Positions 25,541 to 33,909 of a DNA stretch of 51,241 nt are shown here, piece by piece (within the stretch, counting starts at the first letter, position 1; each line of letters begins with the position of its first letter). The position numbers and the translations under genes were made by a program. Origin of the DNA: an uncultured Caryophanales bacterium (GTDB taxonomy: Bacteria; Bacillota_I; Bacilli_A; RF39; UBA660); contig CAMUMB010000004.1 of NCBI GenBank assembly GCA_947089915.1, forward strand, positions 1 through 51,241, in the 5' to 3' direction. Under the pieces are notes generated by a model, which had not been told where the DNA came from, searched no databases, and worked only from the letters and a program-made list of their open reading frames with translations.

Positions 25541-26462
25541 TTAGTTTACATTCACTTTAGCTGTATCACTTGTAGCAGACATGTAATATCTTTTCATATT
25601 AATCATGCCATTAGTGTCTGTTTGTTGTGCAGGTGATGATTGCATATCTGATGTATAGGATAAGCCACTATAGGTAAATGTAGAGGTATAGGTCAGTTCA
25701 TTTGAACTATGGCTTACCGTAGTATATACCAATATAGTTAATTTATCCCCAATAGCTATATTATTAATTGTAACCGATAATTCAGGAATACGTGCCGTTG
25801 TAGTAGCACCTCCATCATATACTTTGTAGTAGAGTATATCAGTATTATTCTCTAATGTTCCTGTAATCAACTCCCCATTGACATAAGCAGTTTTACCTGA
25901 TGCAATATCTGAAGCACTTGCCGTTCCTCCTGTTTTGAAGATATTTAGTTGTCTATTTAGTTCATTAATCTGTGCTTCATATGCCTCTTTCTGGGTCTTT
26001 ATCCTATCTTCATATTCTGCTCTTATTTGTGCGATATCTGCTTCTTTATTTGCCTCTAATTCTTCTATCCTTCTATTTAACTCTTCTATTTGATCTTTAT
26101 AGGTGTTTTCTATTGTTTTCTTCTGTTCTTCATAATCATTTGTTAGATTACTGATTCTTTCTTCATACTCATTTCTTATTTCTTCTATTTTTTTATTATT
26201 TTCTTCTTTTACTTTTTCTAATTCACTTTCTAAGTCACTACAGATCCCTACTGTCTCATATTCTTCTGTTGCTTCATTATAACTACATCTTCCACTACTT
26301 ATTCTTACTTCTTCTTCATCTATATTCTTGATTGCTACATACTTTCCATCACTATATAAGTACATACTTCCTTTTTCGATTCTTCCTTTATATCAAAGCG
26401 ATCACTGCAAGTATTACGATTACCGCTAATAGTTCTACTAATGTAAAACCTTTTTCCTTCAT
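25541..26462 (-). pseudogene. Second pilin-like/phage-fibre chimera gene, broken by an internal deletion
   Basis: The ATG at 26462 opens a prepilin N-terminus, MKEKGFTLVELLAVIVILAVIALI, then runs straight into TAA. Right there the sequence joins in another frame to KGRIEKGSMYLYSDGKYVAIKN, which aligns with residues near 85-110 of the intact paralogue at 8843-9745 (KGKIQEGKLIL, DGKYYAYKD). About 60 codons of pilin domain are missing and the join shifts the frame. The rest is intact: a coiled coil about 95 residues long with heptads (EEIRNEYEERISNLTNDYEE), then ASDIASGKTAYVNGELITGT and a beta-rich end. Without its signal the remaining 274-codon frame cannot be exported as a pilin. Confidence 0.8.
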
Positions 26463-26469
26463 TTTATTC

Positions 26470-26635
26470 ACTCCATTTTGTATTTTCTTTATTCTTTCTT
26501 ATACTTAGTTCACTACTTTATTCTCCTACTTTCAATCTTTTTACTCCTTTCTTTACACCAATAAAAAGAGGGTTATCCCCTCCCGTTTACAAATAGTTAA
26601 CCTATGTATCTACTCATAAACTATTTTATGATTTA
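26470..26635 (-). repeat. Upstream cassette shared with the intact pilin gene
   Basis: Near-identical to 9757-9925. It includes the promoter TTGAAA-17 bp-TGAACT (26535-26507), the hairpin GGGAGGGGATAACCCTC with T-run (about 26588-26567) that also ends the CPBP operon, and CATAAAATAGTTT. Confidence 0.85.
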
Positions 26636-26674
26636 TTTTTGATAGTCTTATTGTAACTCTTTTATTTTATTTCT

Positions 26675-27481
26675 TCAATACTTTTTTCTCCACTGTGTAA
26701 AGCAAAACATATAAAATATAATTCCACTTATAATAAAGATTAGTAGTGTAATAGGAACGTATATATTTTGTAAATGAGGAATTAACAAAAGGGATGTGAG
26801 ATTTACAATACTATGAAATAAAATTGGAATTTTAATATCTTGATATCGATCATATAACAAAATTAATATAGTGCCTAATAAAAGTGCAAAAATGATTTGT
26901 ATGAAATTGCCATGAAATATGGCAAACAAAACAGTACAAAATATCATTGCATTTTTTTTAGAATATAATTCCTTTAATTTATGATAGACAATACCACGAA
27001 ATAAATATTCTTCTATGATAGGTCCAATGATTCCTTCACTCAATAACAAAATGCAAAAATAAGAAGTAATCATTACTTCATAACGAACACCTAACCATAT
27101 GAGTGGAATATGAAATAATAAACAAAATACAATTGGGGCAAAAAGCAAAAGAATTGGAGAACTAACTTTAGCTTTCTGCTTTTGATACCTATACTTACGA
27201 TACTGATAAATTAAAATCGGGATGATAAAAACTATGTTTACAAGAATCACATAAATCATATGCGATTCTATATATGCATTTAATGGAACACTTAAATCAA
27301 GCTGATTCACACGTTCTATAATCTGTTGTTCCGTTTCAGATGGATATGCTAATTTCATCTGATTTACTTGTTTTTGCATAAAAATAAATGATAAGATCGC
27401 AACAATTAAAAATTGGCCTATTCCAATTAGGATAGGCCAAATCAAAATACGAATCACTTTTCCAAAATAAGAACGATTCAT
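26675..27481 (-). CDS. CPBP family intramembrane metalloprotease
   Basis: 268 residues with about 6-7 membrane helices. The Abi/CAAX-protease motifs are all present: IIEEYLFRG (EExxxR, 157-162), a second-motif FAIFHGN (His near 190), and a third HSIVNL near the C-terminus. These residues bind zinc in CPBP glutamic/metalloproteases. It is the last gene of an nfeD-SPFH-CPBP operon, starting in a TAATG overlap with the SPFH gene. SPFH proteins organise membrane proteases, so an envelope quality-control unit is plausible; the substrate is unknown. Confidence 0.9.
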   Translation of the reverse strand: MNRSYFGKVIRILIWPILIGIGQFLIVAILSFIFMQKQVNQMKLAYPSETEQQIIERVNQLDLSVPLNAYIESHMIYVILVNIVFIIPILIYQYRKYRYQKQKAKVSSPILLLFAPIVFCLLFHIPLIWLGVRYEVMITSYFCILLLSEGIIGPIIEEYLFRGIVYHKLKELYSKKNAMIFCTVLFAIFHGNFIQIIFALLLGTILILLYDRYQDIKIPILFHSIVNLTSLLLIPHLQNIYVPITLLIFIISGIIFYMFCFTQWRKKY

Positions 27482-28368
27482 TATTTTTCCTTTTTAAACA
27501 TTTCTGATATTGTAGTACTAATTGTTGCAATGTTTTGTAAGTCTGATGGAACAATAATTTTTGTTGATTGACCATTTGCTACATTTGTTAAGGCTTCAAA
27601 ACTCTTAAGAGTTAGTACTGCATTATCAGCCTTTGCTTCTTTTAATAATTTAATTCCTTCCGCTTCAGCAGTTTTTAATTTCAAAATTGCTTCAGCTTCT
27701 CCTTCTGCTTCACGAATTTGTGCTTCTTTTTTCGCTTCAGCTCTTAAAATGGCACTTTCCTTTTCTCCTTCAGCAATTAAGATATTAGATTTCTTTTCTC
27801 CTTCCGCTTGCAGAATCTTTTCACGACGTTCACGTTCTGCACGCATCTGTTTTTCCATGGCTTCTTGGATATCTCTAGGCGGTATGATATTTTTTACTTC
27901 CACACGATTGACCTTAATTCCCCATGGATCTGTTGCTTCATCTAGAATAGAACGCATTTTAGAATTGATAATATCTCTTGAGGTTAAAGTTTGATCAAGT
28001 TCCAATTCTCCAATTAGATTACGTAAAGTAGTTGCTGTTAAATTTTCGATTGCGCTAATTGGATGTTCTACACCATAAGTATATAATTTTGCATCTGTAA
28101 TCTGATAATAAACTACTGTATCAATTTGCATGGTAACATTATCTTTTGTAATAACAGGCTGTGGTGCGAAATCTTTTACGATTTCTTTGAGGGACACCGA
28201 ATTTGCGACACGATCTAAAAATGGTATCTTAAAATGTAATCCATGTTGCCACGTTTGGGAGTAAGAACCCAAACGTTCTATCACATATGTTTTTGCTTGT
28301 GGTACTACTTTAATATTTGGTATTACAAGTACTGCCACAAGAATAAGTAAAGTAATAAAAATTTCCAT
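27481..28368 (-). CDS. SPFH/Band 7 protein (stomatin/paraslipin, QmcA type)
   Basis: About 295 residues from the ATG at 28368 (GGGAGGATTAATT upstream). An N-terminal membrane anchor (IFITLLILVAVLVIPNIKVV) is followed by the SPFH domain (KTYVIERLGSYSQTWQHGLHFKIPFLDRV; AIENLTATTLRNLIGELELDQ; DPWGIKVNRVEVKNIIPP). A long Glu/Ala/Lys coiled coil comes next (AEGEKESAILRAEAKKEAQIR), and a C-terminal oligomerisation part. These proteins form large rings at the membrane. The preceding nfeD gene is the standard partner in bacteria. Confidence 0.93.
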   Translation of the reverse strand: MEIFITLLILVAVLVIPNIKVVPQAKTYVIERLGSYSQTWQHGLHFKIPFLDRVANSVSLKEIVKDFAPQPVITKDNVTMQIDTVVYYQITDAKLYTYGVEHPISAIENLTATTLRNLIGELELDQTLTSRDIINSKMRSILDEATDPWGIKVNRVEVKNIIPPRDIQEAMEKQMRAERERREKILQAEGEKKSNILIAEGEKESAILRAEAKKEAQIREAEGEAEAILKLKTAEAEGIKLLKEAKADNAVLTLKSFEALTNVANGQSTKIIVPSDLQNIATISTTISEMFKKEK

Positions 28369-28370
28369 AA

Positions 28371-28790
28371 TTAATCCTCCCACTCTTCTACTTTAATCTT
28401 TACACCATCTATTAATAATACTTTTACAGTACTATCAACCTTAATTTTTTGATCCGCAAAAGCAGTCCATTTTTTACCATCCACTTTTACTTCTCCTGTG
28501 CCATTTTTTAAAATTTCCTCTGTTACAATTCCCTTCATACCAATAATACGATCTAAATTGGTATTTTCTTTTTTACCAGAAAGCCATTTTTGTAATATTG
28601 GTCTCGTTGTAATTAAAAGTAGAATTCCTACAATACAAAATACACCTACTTGTAACATAAAATTATCATTTATGAAAGAAAGTGCTAAAGCAAGTAACCC
28701 ACTCACAACAAACCAAATTGTGGTTAAGTTGATTGTCATAACTTCCACTATTGCTAACAAAATAATAATTGCAATCCAAATATAAAACAT
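28371..28790 (-). CDS. NfeD-like membrane protein
   Basis: 139 residues: three to four membrane helices (about 3-22, 25-45, 47-66) followed by a C-terminal OB-fold NfeD domain (residues about 82-139, IGMKGIVTEEILKNGTGEVKVDGKKWTAFAD). This is the short form without the N-terminal serine protease domain. It is two bases upstream of the SPFH gene, the typical NfeD-SPFH pair. Confidence 0.9.
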   Translation of the reverse strand: MFYIWIAIIILLAIVEVMTINLTTIWFVVSGLLALALSFINDNFMLQVGVFCIVGILLLITTRPILQKWLSGKKENTNLDRIIGMKGIVTEEILKNGTGEVKVDGKKWTAFADQKIKVDSTVKVLLIDGVKIKVEEWED

Positions 28791-28864
28791 AAATCATCAC
28801 CTACTTAAATTATACTATTGACCTTTTTAAAATACAACCAAATTATTTATAAAAAAAAGAATTT

Positions 28865-29914
28865 TTATTTTCTTTTTCCAATATCTTCCTCTATCTCTTT
28901 TGATATATAGCTATACATAGTTAGAAGATGTTTTAACATATCTATGCATTGTTGCCGTGCAACAGGATTATTCGCCGTTTTTGTTATAAACTCATCGATT
29001 AATTTTTGAATAGTTGTTATACTTTCCTGATTTGCATTTATAATAGGAGAACTAGTTGAAGTGGAAACAACTGTCTTATTTTTTAATGATTGTGGTTTCT
29101 TTTTTTCTTTCATTTTATTATTCATAAAACTTTTGAAATCCATGACAGGTGCAGTAACAACACTAAGAAGTCCTTTAGCAAATACAAATGGTGTTGAAGT
29201 AACAAGGAACAATTTAACCTTTTGCTTTGAATTGGCCTTTAATTCCTCCAATAATTGTTGCTTACGATTTATTAAATTGTTCATCGTATCAAAATGATTT
29301 CGTTTAAACTGTTGTTGTGCTTCTTTTAATTTTTTAAGTGTTTCTTCATCATCTCTAGCCATTGCATCAAGTAGTATTGCTGAATCTCGTTGATGATGTT
29401 CTCCTTCTTCATTTATAAAATCATTGTATAATTTATTTTCTTCTCCCATTGCAGTCTCTATTTTAGCTAGTACATTTGAGTAATTCACTTCATATAGCCT
29501 TGATAATGTTTCTACATTGTTTCTTAGGGCATTGTTTACATTAATATCTCTATCATAGTGACTTTTTTTATCTGATAGCTTTTGTTTTAAAAAATTGAAC
29601 TGTTGAATTCTTTCTTGATACCACTTCATTTTTTGTCTTGCATTTTCTTGTTCTTTTTCGGTAAACAAAGTACTATATAATTTTTTCATCGCTATAAAAT
29701 CTTCTTTTTCATCCCTTATTTGCATATCATAATCAGTCATTTTCTGTTCAAATGTATGATAGATATGTATATAGCCTAAAGAAGCTAAAAATTCCTTCCA
29801 TTTTGCAGAAATCAAACAAGTACGTTTTCCTCTTATTTCAGCTTCCATTCCTTTGACTTCATTGCCAATTTTCTTTAATGTTGCTACCACTATTTCGTCT
29901 GCATTATTTTTCAC
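28865..29914 (-). CDS. Coiled-coil protein, 349 residues, function unknown
   Basis: No family recognised. Helical and charged throughout, with long coiled-coil stretches (about residues 50-235). A short hydrophobic patch follows (KLFLVTSTPFVFAKGLLSVVTAPVM, about 236-260) that may insert in or touch a membrane, then a Ser/Thr linker and a C-terminal helical domain (TTIQKLIDEFITKTANNPVARQQCIDMLKHLLTMYSYISKEIEEDIG). It starts with GTG in a TAGTG overlap with the DUF1292-like gene. Co-translation suggests a shared role with that gene. Confidence 0.7.
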   Translation of the reverse strand: MKNNADEIVVATLKKIGNEVKGMEAEIRGKRTCLISAKWKEFLASLGYIHIYHTFEQKMTDYDMQIRDEKEDFIAMKKLYSTLFTEKEQENARQKMKWYQERIQQFNFLKQKLSDKKSHYDRDINVNNALRNNVETLSRLYEVNYSNVLAKIETAMGEENKLYNDFINEEGEHHQRDSAILLDAMARDDEETLKKLKEAQQQFKRNHFDTMNNLINRKQQLLEELKANSKQKVKLFLVTSTPFVFAKGLLSVVTAPVMDFKSFMNNKMKEKKKPQSLKNKTVVSTSTSSPIINANQESITTIQKLIDEFITKTANNPVARQQCIDMLKHLLTMYSYISKEIEEDIGKRK

Positions 29915-30186
29915 TACTTATCTTCCCCTTTTTGATGCATTAAGTCACGCATTTTATCTTTAACAATTTTCCATTCATCATCAGAAATATCTTCAAAAAC
30001 AATCTTATCATTTGATTCTATCATAGCAGATGCATATAGTATAATCATATCCTCACCGTTCTTTTCATTTTGTGTATATACAATATATTGCTTATTTGTT
30101 TTTTCAGATACAAAGGCTAAAATTACTTCTACTGCTTGTTTTTGACCATCCGAATTTACAATTTCTATGGTTGTTTTATTCTTCAT
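29914..30186 (-). CDS. DUF1292-like small acidic protein
   Basis: About 90 residues from the ATG at 30186, chosen for the AAGGTGATTATA site; the frame opens at 30204. Segments EVILAFVSEKTNKQYIVYTQ, MIILYASAMIE, and a C-terminal ISDDEWKIVKDKMRDL match the layout of DUF1292 proteins (a beta-sheet with xxxxYIVYT and a final DDEEWxxV helix). The function of the family is unknown. Overlaps the start of the coiled-coil gene. Confidence 0.65.
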   Translation of the reverse strand: MKNKTTIEIVNSDGQKQAVEVILAFVSEKTNKQYIVYTQNEKNGEDMIILYASAMIESNDKIVFEDISDDEWKIVKDKMRDLMHQKGEDK

Positions 30187-30242
30187 TATAATCACCTTAA
30201 CCATTATAACATATTTTAAAACATAAATATTGATTTTTTAAA

Positions 30243-31436
30243 TTATGGCTGTACTCGTTTTACAATTGCAACATGTGATTCACTTCCCAATAATGCTCTA
30301 TCTCGTTTTTCTAGCGATAATTTTTTATATTTTAGTGTAAGAATTTTATAAACAGATTCATTAATTCGTTCCTCCGTTATTTTTCCTTCTGCGACACTTT
30401 GTTTGATATAAGTAACTGCACCTTCTAAACTACTAGGCATTAATAATAAATCAACACCTGCATTAATTGCTAGTTCATAAATATCTTTTTCAGAATAATG
30501 ATTCGTCAAAGCCTTCATATTAAGGGCATCTGTAACAATCAAACCATTATATCCCATTTCCTGTTTCAATAGTCCAGTAATCAATTCTTTGGAAAGGGAA
30601 GCAGGTATTTCACTCTTTGTAATACTAGGAACTGCTAAATGCCCTATCATGATGACCTCAGCACCAGATTCAATCGCACGTTTAAAAGGAACTAAATCAG
30701 AAGAAAAGAGTTCCTCTTTGGTTTTCTCAATAACCGGTAAATCATAGTGGGAATCTAATATAGTGCTTCCATGTCCTGGAAAATGTTTATATACTGCAAT
30801 AACCCCATTATCTTCTAATCCCTTTGCCAAAGAAATTCCCATCTTAGAAACAAGATCGGCATTAGATCCAAAACTTCTATCTCCAATTACTCGATTTTGT
30901 ACATTATCCACAATATCCAATACTGGGGCAAAATCCATGTTAATTCCAAATACTTGTAACTCTTCTGCAATTACTTTGCCTACATCATATGCCAATGTTA
31001 AATTATTGGTATTTCCTAATTCTGTCATAGAAGGAATTTGCGTCACATAAGAATCCTCTAATTCTTTTAACCTCTGTACTCTGCCACCTTCTTGATCAAT
31101 TGTAATAAATAGCGGAATTTTAGCTGTATTTTCAATTGTCTCAATTAATTGAATCGTATTTTCATAATTTGTAAAATTTTCACGAAATAGAATAAATCCA
31201 CTAGGTTGATATTTTTCTAATTCTTCTTTAAATTGATCATCAACTGTTTCTTTACGGTAATAAGTAATCAGCATTTGACCAATTTTTTCTTCTAATGTCA
31301 TACTTTCTAATTGTTGTTCTACTTCTGTTTTAATTTTGTTATCCATTTGAATAGCTTTATTTTCTATACTAACAAAATTTAAAAATAAAAAAACACATAA
31401 TATTATACAAGCTATAAATATCTTTATTTTCTCCAT
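30243..31436 (-). CDS. nagZ: Glycoside hydrolase family 3 beta-N-acetylhexosaminidase (NagZ-like)
   Basis: 397 residues with an N-terminal signal anchor (about 5-25, IFIACIILCVFLFLNFVSI). The GH3 barrel shows EEKIGQMLI, FITIDQEGGRVQRL, the KHFPGHG loop (217-223) that carries the NagZ-specific His acid/base, and VTDALNM with the nucleophile D303. It lacks the second GH3 domain, as NagZ does. Acting outside the membrane, it would cut GlcNAc from muropeptides or glycans. It is not near other recycling genes. Confidence 0.92.
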   Translation of the reverse strand: MEKIKIFIACIILCVFLFLNFVSIENKAIQMDNKIKTEVEQQLESMTLEEKIGQMLITYYRKETVDDQFKEELEKYQPSGFILFRENFTNYENTIQLIETIENTAKIPLFITIDQEGGRVQRLKELEDSYVTQIPSMTELGNTNNLTLAYDVGKVIAEELQVFGINMDFAPVLDIVDNVQNRVIGDRSFGSNADLVSKMGISLAKGLEDNGVIAVYKHFPGHGSTILDSHYDLPVIEKTKEELFSSDLVPFKRAIESGAEVIMIGHLAVPSITKSEIPASLSKELITGLLKQEMGYNGLIVTDALNMKALTNHYSEKDIYELAINAGVDLLLMPSSLEGAVTYIKQSVAEGKITEERINESVYKILTLKYKKLSLEKRDRALLGSESHVAIVKRVQP

Positions 31437-31626
31437 AATATTACCCTCTTTAGTACTATAATAAAATTAAATCAAAAAAGAAATCGATTTATGTCACGTT
31501 TTAAATAAATTATATATAAAAGACTCCTTTCAAGTTAAGAATATATTTTTATTATACATTCTTTTTTGAACTTTTCGAAGCCATTTCATTTCCCAATGAT
31601 GCCCTTCGGGAGGACGTTCAACAACT

Positions 31627-32310
31627 TTATTTTTTACATGTATCAATAAAACGTTTAAAAATATTATTCATATTTTCATCGTTTTTATACAAACTTTCTG
31701 GATGAAATCTTACACCAATATAAAATTTTTTATCTTTGGATTCTACTACATCTGCATATCCATCTTCACAAAAAGCAACTTGATCTAAAAATGGTGATTT
31801 ATCAATACTTTTCTTATGTCTTGAATTAACTGCCATTTCTTCTACATTAACAATACTATAAAATTTAGATGATGGATTAATTTTTATATTATGTGCATAT
31901 TCTTTCATCAATTGATTATGTTTTTCTAGATTAGAAATTTTGTATGTTGTACCGCCTAAAGCTCTAACAATAACATTTTGACCACAACAAATACCCAAAG
32001 TTGGAATATCGTTTTCGTAACAGTATTTTGCAATAATCATTTCATAGTTATCACATGCTCCCCCACCTTGAAATATTATCCCATCGCAAAGGTTAACTTG
32101 GGTAATTAAAGCATTATACTCATCTTGAGATAAATTATTATTCCAATCATCCCCAACATCTAGTATCTCATCTTTAGGTAATAAAATTCCAATTGCAATT
32201 GCTTCATTATCAAATATAGCTTGTTTTACTTCGTCTCTTATATATGTATTAGGTCTAATATTATTTTCAATAAAATGTTTAGAAACGATTCCTATTATCG
32301 GTTTACTCAT
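31627..32310 (-). CDS. Class I glutamine-amidotransferase-like hydrolase (peptidase C26 / PuuD type)
   Basis: 227 residues from the ATG at 32310, with AGGAGATGTAAAT just upstream; the ORF opening at 32385 is less likely. It begins SKPIIGIVSKH, has a CDGIIFQGGG turn, the nucleophile elbow LGICCGQN (C108 in the Cys-Gly-x-Gly-type position) and the RFHPES His-Glu pair near residue 210. C26 enzymes cut gamma-glutamyl amides such as gamma-glutamyl-GABA or polyglutamate. The stop codon sits in a run of six As on the coding strand, after which the other frame stays open for about 35 codons (31530-31630). A hairpin lies upstream at 32429-32466. Confidence 0.8.
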   Translation of the reverse strand: MSKPIIGIVSKHFIENNIRPNTYIRDEVKQAIFDNEAIAIGILLPKDEILDVGDDWNNNLSQDEYNALITQVNLCDGIIFQGGGACDNYEMIIAKYCYENDIPTLGICCGQNVIVRALGGTTYKISNLEKHNQLMKEYAHNIKINPSSKFYSIVNVEEMAVNSRHKKSIDKSPFLDQVAFCEDGYADVVESKDKKFYIGVRFHPESLYKNDENMNNIFKRFIDTCKK

Positions 32311-32428
32311 ATATTTACATCTCCTACACATGTTCATTGATTTTGTCAATGTACAAGTGTGTTTTACTAAATTGACAAAATTCAATTTAACTTTCTACAA
32401 ATATTTTGTCATATTTAAAAGCATATTA

Positions 32429-32466
32429 AAACTCGAATTTCTATAAAAATAGAAAGTTCGAGTTTG
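32429..32466. terminator. Long perfect inverted repeat, probable terminator of the zincin gene
   Basis: AAACTCGAATTTCTAT and ATAGAAAGTTCGAGTTT form an almost perfect stem around AAAA, with Ts on both outer sides. On the minus strand it is about 125 bp after the metalloprotease stop codon. Confidence 0.65.
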
Positions 32467-32592
32467 GTATCAATCTAGTGGACCTGACGAAGTCAAAAAC
32501 AAACTATTTTGTATTTAGTTGTGGATTTGCTTTAATCGTAAAACTATAAGAACAAATTTATTTTTCATATATCTAATTTAGTTAAACGTAGC

Positions 32593-33435
32593 TTACTTAA
32601 TTAAATCTATACTATTCTGTATTTTTCTTTTAACATAACAGTTTTTATCTAACACCAAAATTGGAGCGTAATCAGGATTTAACATAAAGGAAGATAATTT
32701 TGAAACAAACAAATCTTTTTCTATTTTAGAATTATCACAAGAAAAATACTCTTCAATAATTATGTCGAACAAATTAGGTAAAGATTTATTAAAACGATTT
32801 AAAGTTTGCTCCATACATTCAATAATTTCTTTTCTAGCCACTTTGCTTTTATCCATGACCTCTTCTAAATTTTTTCGCATATAAATTATAATTTCTATTT
32901 CTTGTATACTTAAATGGTAATCATCTAAGTTTTGTGCAAAACCAATTATATTATAAAAGCGATTATCCATTAATAATCCTAATGGATTGTTTAAAAACGA
33001 ATATTCTAAAATTTCTTCTCCATATATGCTAATTAATAAATCAGTAAAAAAATATTCTATTACATGCCCCTTAGAAAACTGGCATAATCTTGTTAAATAT
33101 TCGGCAAAACCTTCAGTTAAGCCATTGAGATGTTTTCTATCTTTTATTATATGTTTAAAACATACACCATTTCCATAAATAGTGTTATCATCTATTTTTT
33201 TGCCAACTTTTTCCTTATCACGAAAGGACATATGAAATAATTCATGAGCTATAGAATTATTATTATTTCCATAAATAGTAATAATGTTATCTTCATGGTT
33301 GTAATCCGCGGTTATACTTTTTATTTTTTCTTCATGTTTAACTATTAAATCCTTTTTATTTTTAAAATAATTCTTTTGCCAATCCAACGGATATTTTGAT
33401 AATATTTTTTCTACTAACTCAAAGTATAAATACAT
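32593..33435 (-). CDS. Zincin-like metalloprotease domain protein
   Basis: 280 residues with HELFH at 64-68 (a HExxH zinc site) and EGFAEYL at 108-114, offering a downstream Glu ligand in the gluzincin manner. The rest is helical. No signal peptide, membrane segment or known family. RBS is GGGGGA before the ATG. It is located just downstream of the tmRNA gene and may be read through from it, since the only intervening element is an A/T hairpin. Host-directed or housekeeping role cannot be told from sequence. Confidence 0.65.
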   Translation of the reverse strand: MYLYFELVEKILSKYPLDWQKNYFKNKKDLIVKHEEKIKSITADYNHEDNIITIYGNNNNSIAHELFHMSFRDKEKVGKKIDDNTIYGNGVCFKHIIKDRKHLNGLTEGFAEYLTRLCQFSKGHVIEYFFTDLLISIYGEEILEYSFLNNPLGLLMDNRFYNIIGFAQNLDDYHLSIQEIEIIIYMRKNLEEVMDKSKVARKEIIECMEQTLNRFNKSLPNLFDIIIEEYFSCDNSKIEKDLFVSKLSSFMLNPDYAPILVLDKNCYVKRKIQNSIDLIK

Positions 33436-33458
33436 GAAAAAATCCCCCTAAATTTATT

Positions 33459-33480
33459 TAAAAACAAACAATTTGTTTGT
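33459..33480 (-). terminator. A/T-rich hairpin after tmRNA
   Basis: Minus-strand ACAAACAAATTGTTTGTTTTT, a palindrome followed by Ts, immediately after the tmRNA 3' end. Its low GC makes it a weak terminator; a regulator-binding palindrome for the zincin gene is possible. Confidence 0.5.
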
Positions 33481-33492
33481 TTTATAACCACA

Positions 33493-33872
33493 TGGTGGAG
33501 CTGAGGAGAATTGAACTCCTGTCCGAAAATACCCTACCAACAGTATCTACAAGTTTAGTTGATTATTTCATTTCCTAAACTATGTTAGTAACCAACAACC
33601 CATAATTTAGTAAGCTCAAATCATTCATTGCTACTGTTGAGCACAATAACAATATATCCTACTCAATCGTGCCTTCTTAAATTCCCGTAGGAAAAGAAGA
33701 AAAGAAAGCTGCATTCCTTAAATTCGATTAGGCGAAGGCTACAGTATTCTTAGTGAATAAAGTAGCAAATGCATTTTTTAATTTATTTCCGTTTAATTTT
33801 TGTTTGTACGTAAGGTGTACCTCCCACTTGCAACTGAAAGCGGAACATTTCCGTCGAAACCAAAGCAGCCCC
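33493..33872 (-). ncRNA. ssrA: Transfer-messenger RNA
   Basis: About 380 nt. The 5' GGGGCTG (33872-33866) pairs with the 3' CAGCTCC before an encoded ACCA (end at 33493). The invariant TTTCGACGG follows the 5' end, and a T-arm with GTTCAATTCTCC lies near the 3' end. Resume-frame text reads down to AAC-ACT-GTA-GCC-TTC-GCC-TAA region, giving a tag ending NTVAFA. The tag appears long, about 25 residues, with an AFA end as in Mycoplasma tags rather than the ALAA of Bacillus; its first codon cannot be fixed by eye. tmRNA rescues stalled ribosomes with SmpB (34799-35239). RNase R (36-38 kb), also nearby, degrades the faulty mRNA. Confidence 0.97.
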
Positions 33873-33880
33873 GTGAAAAG

Positions 33881-33909
33881 ATTATAACATACTTTCATTA
33901 ATCATACAA
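33881..33909 (-). promoter_or_regulatory. ssrA promoter
   Basis: TTGTAT (33909-33904), a 17-bp spacer, and TATAAT (33886-33881), nine bases before the tmRNA 5' end. Confidence 0.8.

Noticed and set aside
27749-27994. Plus-strand ORF opposite the SPFH coiled coil
   Set aside because: Shadow of the Glu/Ala/Arg-rich coiled coil; no RBS or family features.
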